The notes under the pieces: generated by a model
Seen by the model: only the letters and a program-made list of their open reading frames with translations
What the model was told of the DNA's origin: nothing
Database searches by the model: none
Shown here: in pieces, positions 6,544 to 9,227 of the stretch
How positions within the stretch are numbered: the first letter of the stretch is position 1
Layout of the letters: the number at the start of each line of letters is the position of its first letter
Position numbers and translations under genes: made by a program
Origin: Gallionellaceae bacterium
GTDB lineage: Bacteria > Pseudomonadota > Gammaproteobacteria > Burkholderiales > Gallionellaceae
Direction of reading: 5' to 3'
Length of the DNA stretch: 9,227 nucleotides
NCBI GenBank assembly: GCA_021731185.1
Contig: JAKFXW010000158.1
Coordinates: forward strand, 1-9,227

Positions 6544-6573
6544 CGTTCCAGCCAGTGGATGACGGCTGGAACG
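6544..6573 (-). terminator. Perfect 10-bp hairpin after the metal-domain gene
   Basis: CGTTCCAGCC (6544-6553) and GGCTGGAACG (6564-6573) form a perfect stem with a 10-base loop, 15 bases beyond the stop of the heavy-metal-domain gene. No U-run follows on the - strand, so it may be a weak terminator, an RNA 3' stabiliser or a protein site. Confidence 0.5.
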
Positions 6574-6587
6574 GATAGGCTTATTTA

Positions 6588-6896
6588 TTATTTAACGGAT
6601 CCGTCGCAATGCCACATACCATCCTGTTTAACACCCCTAAGTGCGGTTATCATTTGATCTGTAGTTACCTTGCTATCGTCAAATTGTACGACAACAAATT
6701 TTCGTCTATCTTGAGCATCTACCGATTTAACGCCAGGCAGCTTTTTTAAGGCGGCAGCAATTTCATTGGGGTAGAACTCACAAAATTTGCCACCCAAATT
6801 AATTGTGACAGATTTTTCACTTGAAGCGGAAGCTTGTGTCATGCCGAAGCCTACACAAATGGATATGGCAGCAAGAAAACGAATTAAATTTGACAT
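6588..6896 (-). CDS. Exported heavy-metal-associated-like protein without CxxC
   Basis: The 102-residue product begins with a probable signal peptide (MSNLIRFLAAISICVGFGM, cleavage near ASA-SS at residue 24). The mature part follows the beta-alpha-beta-beta-alpha-beta rhythm of MerP/Atx1-type HMA domains: VTINLGGKFCEF, EIAAALKKLPGVKSV, KFVVVQFDDSKVT and DQMITALRG. The metal loop CxxC is replaced by GKFCEF with a single Cys39, and a second Cys97 lies near the end in WHCDG. Binding might use Cys39 and Cys97, or the fold may serve another role. AAGGAG precedes the ATG. It has its own promoter candidate upstream and a hairpin after the stop. Confidence 0.75.
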   Translation of the reverse strand: MSNLIRFLAAISICVGFGMTQASASSEKSVTINLGGKFCEFYPNEIAAALKKLPGVKSVDAQDRRKFVVVQFDDSKVTTDQMITALRGVKQDGMWHCDGSVK

Positions 6897-6988
6897 GTTA
6901 TAAACTCCTTAAAATAATTGAGAGTGAGCCTAGAGAGAATCGGACTACAAGCATGAAGCATAAGCATTTATATCCCCCATGTACTGGC

Positions 6989-7016
6989 ATTATAACTAAA
7001 ACTATTTGCAAGGCAA
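6989..7016 (-). promoter_or_regulatory. Candidate sigma-70 promoter for the metal-domain gene
   Basis: On the - strand TTGCCT (7016-7011) and TATAAT (6994-6989) are spaced by 16 bases. This would give a leader of about 85 bases before the ATG at 6896. The rest of 6897-7069 shows no other supported feature. Confidence 0.5.
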
Positions 7017-7069
7017 GCAAATGTCTTCCGCCAATACATATGGCACTGATAAAACAACTAGCCATTCGA

Positions 7070-7320
7070 CTATGTTGTCAAAAGACGACAACCAAGTCGC
7101 TGGTTATGATGATTAATTCTCAAATATTCATCAGGTGATAATAACCCAAGACCATAATGAGGACGCTCGGTGTTAAACCACACCAGGTAATCAAACAGTT
7201 TGTCGTTGAACAAATCAATGTCTGTAAACAGCAAATCTTCGTGGTAGGCCGCAAACTCCCGTTAAAACGTTCGGCGTGGGCATTCATTTTGGGGGTCTTG
7301 GGATAGGTCAACCAACGACC
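7070..7320 (-). pseudogene. C-terminal remnant of an IS481/IS3-like integrase transposase
   Basis: Two frames on the - strand together give the end of a DDE integrase. The first reads RWLTYPKTPKMNAHAERFN and the second EFAAYHEDLLF, then DIDLFNDKLFDYLVWFNTER and PHYGLGLLSPDEYL, ending at TAG 7070-7072. PKTPKMNAHxERFN and WFNTERPHYGLG are characteristic of the integrase core C-terminus, with Glu in ERFN the likely third catalytic residue. The frames switch at about 7256-7263, where family sequences have RTxQE before EF; this fits a 13-base deletion. The N-terminal part and both element ends are missing, so the element is dead. Confidence 0.85.
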
Positions 7321-7400
7321 TACCCCGCTTCCATCCGGGAAGCATACCGCCTGATCCGCCTCCAGCCATGTATCCCATACCCCATTTCCTTTTGTTGCAT
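7320..7400 (-). CDS. Possible 26-codon reading frame with strong ribosome binding site
   Basis: On the - strand AAGGAG lies five bases before ATG at 7400. The frame reads MQQKEMGYGIHGWRRIRR, then YASRMEAG-stop (TAG at 7320-7322), and stops where the integrase remnant begins. I do not recognise it. It may be the truncated start of a gene cut by the insertion element, or a chance frame. A wider frame on the same strand, opening near 7491, crosses it but has no family features before the integrase motif. Confidence 0.3.
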   Translation of the reverse strand: MQQKEMGYGIHGWRRIRRYASRMEAG

Positions 7401-7430
7401 TTGCACTCCTTACAGGTCTAAAGAGTGCAA
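7401..7430 (-). promoter_or_regulatory. Dyad overlapping the ribosome binding site of the short frame
   Basis: TTGCACTC (7401-7408) and GAGTGCAA (7423-7430) are perfect 8-base inverted repeats, 14 bases apart. On the - strand the second arm to be transcribed contains part of AAGGAG and touches the ATG at 7400. It could be an operator or an RNA hairpin hiding the ribosome binding site. This is inference. Confidence 0.35.
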
Positions 7431-7486
7431 TATGTTTCTGGCGGAAGACAATCGGGGGGAATGAAAATAGAGGGGTATTATTTGCT

Positions 7487-7504
7487 GCCAAACATTCGTT
7501 TGGC
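7487..7504 (-). terminator. Hairpin after the MshM-type ATPase gene
   Basis: GCCAAAC (7487-7493) and GTTTGGC (7498-7504) make a perfect 7-bp stem with a 4-base loop, 17 bases beyond the stop of the ATPase gene. A clean U-run is lacking, so it is a possible, not certain, terminator. Confidence 0.4.
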
Positions 7505-7521
7505 TACAAGAATTTGAATTT

Positions 7522-8442
7522 TTAGAAGTGTTCTAGCAGTAGCCAGCTAACACCAAGCAGTATGCTCACTAGCAGCGCAATGCCGCTGAGCAATAAAGCC
7601 TTTTTGGCCAACAATTTAAACTTTAAACCATGCGGCGCAAGTTCGCTATCCCGAATGGCTGCTTGTATATGTTTTTTTTCGATGAGATGCGTGTTGTCGA
7701 TAAAAGCTGCCAACAGAGATTTATCAGCTAGTACGTTGACGCGTCGCATGAGCCCATCAGACGCGTCATTAATGAGATTGACCATGGCGGGAGAGAATAC
7801 ATTGGGTCCCCGATAGCCAGCAGCACGCATCCTGAACAGCAGATAAGATTCAATGATATTTTTTGACAGCGGCAACATGCTGAAGTGATGCACGATGCGA
7901 TCTTTAAGTTGCCGCATGTTCGGTTGATTGAGCTTGTCATTTAGTTCAGGCTGGCCAAACAGTACGATTTGGATCAGCTTATGGTCGCCGATTTGCAGGT
8001 TGTACAGCAGCCGTAATTCTTCCAATGTGTCTAGCGGCATAGCGTGCGCTTCGTCGACCAGAACCACGACGCGTGTGCCTTGATTGGATTTTTCTTCGAG
8101 TAAATTTTGCAGGGTTTGCATGATGACATTCACACGTTGTCCATCTAGATTCAACCCCAGCCCATCTGCCAGCGCGTGCAACAATTCATCGCGGGACAAG
8201 CTGGGGTTGGCTAAGTACACCGCTTCAACTTTATGTTGTTGTAATTTTTCCAGCAACATGCGGCACAGCATGGTTTTTCCGCTGCCCACTTCGCCCGTCA
8301 CTTTGATAATGCCTTCACCCTCGACAATGGCGTAAATCAGGGCATCCAGTATCTCAGCGCGATTGGCACCAGGAAAGAAAAAATTGGTGACGGGGGTAAT
8401 TCTAAAAGGTGCTTCCTTAAGCCCGAAGTGGTCTAAATACAT
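7522..8442 (-). CDS. mshM: MshM/ExeA-type AAA+ ATPase
   Basis: The 306-residue protein begins MYLDHFGLKEAPFRITP, the usual opening of MSHA-pilus MshM and related ExeA/GspA ATPases. Walker A is GEVGSGKT (residues 50-57), Walker B VVVLVDEAH (125-133), a sensor-like VLFGQPEL follows (160-167), and QLKDRIVHHF (178-187) carries the likely arginine finger. A single C-terminal membrane helix spans about 282-303, so the ATPase should face the cytoplasm at the inner membrane. MshM helps assemble type IV pili of the MSHA class. The frame is full-length with intact catalytic motifs, but no other pilus genes are in the window. A weak AGGA precedes the ATG. PEP-CTERM-locus ATPases and other ExeA relatives are alternatives, so the symbol is tentative. 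Confidence 0.82.
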   Translation of the reverse strand: MYLDHFGLKEAPFRITPVTNFFFPGANRAEILDALIYAIVEGEGIIKVTGEVGSGKTMLCRMLLEKLQQHKVEAVYLANPSLSRDELLHALADGLGLNLDGQRVNVIMQTLQNLLEEKSNQGTRVVVLVDEAHAMPLDTLEELRLLYNLQIGDHKLIQIVLFGQPELNDKLNQPNMRQLKDRIVHHFSMLPLSKNIIESYLLFRMRAAGYRGPNVFSPAMVNLINDASDGLMRRVNVLADKSLLAAFIDNTHLIEKKHIQAAIRDSELAPHGLKFKLLAKKALLLSGIALLVSILLGVSWLLLEHF

Positions 8443-8468
8443 GCTAAATTTTTCCTATGCATAAGTTT

Positions 8469-8815
8469 TCAATTATTATGAACGCGGCTGTCAGTCAGTT
8501 TGGCTTTGTGTTTATGTAGAGCTTCCATACGACTATATAAAGTGGTGCGATTTAAGCCGAGTAGTTTGGCCGCTTCACTAATACTACTATCAGCCAGCAT
8601 TAAGGCGGTTTCAATGTAATAATTTTCTTAAGGGCATTACGAAAATTTCCAGCTTGCACTTCCTGCCATAAATCGCAGTTGCTGGCTGCTATGATACGCG
8701 ATTGACTGTATCGCATCTAGATTTCAATTTCACCTACACGCTGCAATTCGCCGTTTTCTAGTATGCTGAATGCTCCTTTTAGAATTTGGGTCTTAGGAAG
8801 TTGAGCACATTTTAA
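8469..8815 (-). pseudogene. Broken sigma-54-dependent activator with Fis-type helix-turn-helix
   Basis: On the - strand, LPKTQILK, then SILENGELQRVGEIEI, a TAG (8717-8719), and RIIAASNCDLWQEVQAGNFR reproduce pieces of the AAA+ domain of NtrC-family activators (compare KLLRVLENGELQRVG and VRIIAATN). After a frame break near 8626-8634 the sequence continues ENYYIETALMLADSSISEAA, KLLGLNRTTLYSRMEALHKH and a TGA at 8469-8471. That is a Fis-type DNA-binding domain. The region between sensor I and the DNA-binding domain is missing, as are the N-terminus and Walker motifs. It lies 26 bases before the MshM-type gene on the same strand, so it may once have been its operon partner or regulator. Confidence 0.83.
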
Positions 8816-8834
8816 AGTGTATTAACTTACTAAG

Positions 8835-9227
8835 ATGATTAATAAAAATAGATATTATTACCGTTCTAGCATCAGCGAACCTGAATTCAGACAGCTTGTA
8901 AGATATTTTGAGCTCGATTTTACCGCCACGAGCACTGCTCAACTGATCGATATTTCGGCTCGATCGGTAAACAGTATTTATCTGAAAATTCGTCAGCGCA
9001 TGGCAGAAGCTTGTGTTGTGCCTCGCCACTTAAGGGCGCTGTTGAAGTTGATGAATCTGACTTCGGGGCACGTCGCGTCAGAGGTAACCGTGGACGAGGT
9101 ACTTATGGCAAAACGATTGTATTTGGACTGTTGAAGCGGCAAGGTATTATTAGGGGGCATGTACCGCCCGCCACCCTCATTCATTCTGATGGCTGGCGCG
9201 GTTATGACGGCCTGGTTGATATTGGCT
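8835..9227 (+). pseudogene. Damaged IS1595-family (IS1016-like) transposase, runs off the window
   Basis: From ATG 8835 the first frame reads MINKNRYYYRSSISEPEFRQ, then LVRYFELDFTATSTAQLIDI and SARSVNSIYLKIRQRMAE, the helical N-terminus of IS1016-type transposases. Between about 9015 and 9029 the frame shifts; the next frame gives KGAVEVDESDFGARRVRG, GRGTYGKTIVFGLLKR and IHSDGWRGYDGLVDIG. The catalytic region around VDES and HSDGWRGYDG is visible. Two lesions are seen: the frameshift, and a likely in-frame loss of about 17 codons near 9145, where family members have a KVYTEIVPDCSK-like stretch between LLKRQG and IIRGHV. The usual ESYFG is ESDFG. The left end of the element was not located, and the C-terminus lies outside the window. 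Confidence 0.88.

Noticed and set aside
6821..7138. 105-codon open frame on the + strand
   Set aside because: It overlaps the metal-domain gene start, its promoter and the integrase end. Its composition looks random and it has no site upstream.
7276..7464. 62-codon open frame on the + strand
   Set aside because: It is antisense to the integrase remnant and shows no family motif.
7120..7491. A single 123-residue hypothetical protein on the - strand
   Set aside because: Its middle is the integrase motif, and after about 7260 it follows the wrong frame. It is better explained as a frameshifted remnant.
8084..8335. 83-codon open frame on the + strand
   Set aside because: It is antisense to the intact MshM-type ATPase.

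Overview
The window begins in the last codons of rplO and runs through the distal spc operon and the whole alpha operon (secY, infA, rpmJ, rpsM, rpsK, rpsD, rpoA, rplQ), all on the + strand. This order, an L36 and an S4 that both keep their zinc cysteines, and the protein sequences point to a betaproteobacterium. A moderate GC content and an MshM-type pilus ATPase would fit the Nitrosomonadales/Gallionella-like group. That placement is inference from remembered family sequences, not from a search.

Region 1 (1-4992) is housekeeping: protein translocation (SecY), translation initiation (IF-1), ribosomal proteins and the RNA polymerase alpha subunit. It is ordinary except for a roughly 130-bp inverted-repeat element (MITE or REP-like) between rpoA and rplQ. 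It closes with a perfect 12-bp-stem bidirectional terminator shared with the convergent genes that follow.

Region 2 (about 5016-7016, - strand) is a small envelope module. In transcription order it holds an exported heavy-metal-associated-like protein lacking CxxC, a Sec-secreted small periplasmic protein, a truncated copy of a four-helix membrane gene, a lipoprotein version of the small periplasmic protein, and the intact membrane gene. The [membrane gene + small-domain gene] pair has been tandemly duplicated. One membrane copy is cut off after 48 codons, and the two small-domain proteins now carry different export signals (one lipobox, one ordinary signal peptide). The function of the shared domain is unknown. 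The neighbours suggest periplasmic or metal-related work, which is inference.

Region 3 (about 7070-9227) is a decayed accessory stretch. It contains the C-terminal remnant of an IS481/IS3-like integrase with a frameshifting deletion, a 26-codon reading frame with a strong ribosome binding site inside a dyad, and one intact gene for an MshM/ExeA-type AAA+ ATPase. Just upstream of that gene lies a broken sigma-54 activator that keeps its Fis-type helix-turn-helix, and then a damaged IS1595-family (IS1016-like) transposase running off the window end. No CRISPR array, tRNA, rRNA or recognisable new defence system was seen. The most interesting biology is the duplicated, differently sorted periplasmic gene pair.
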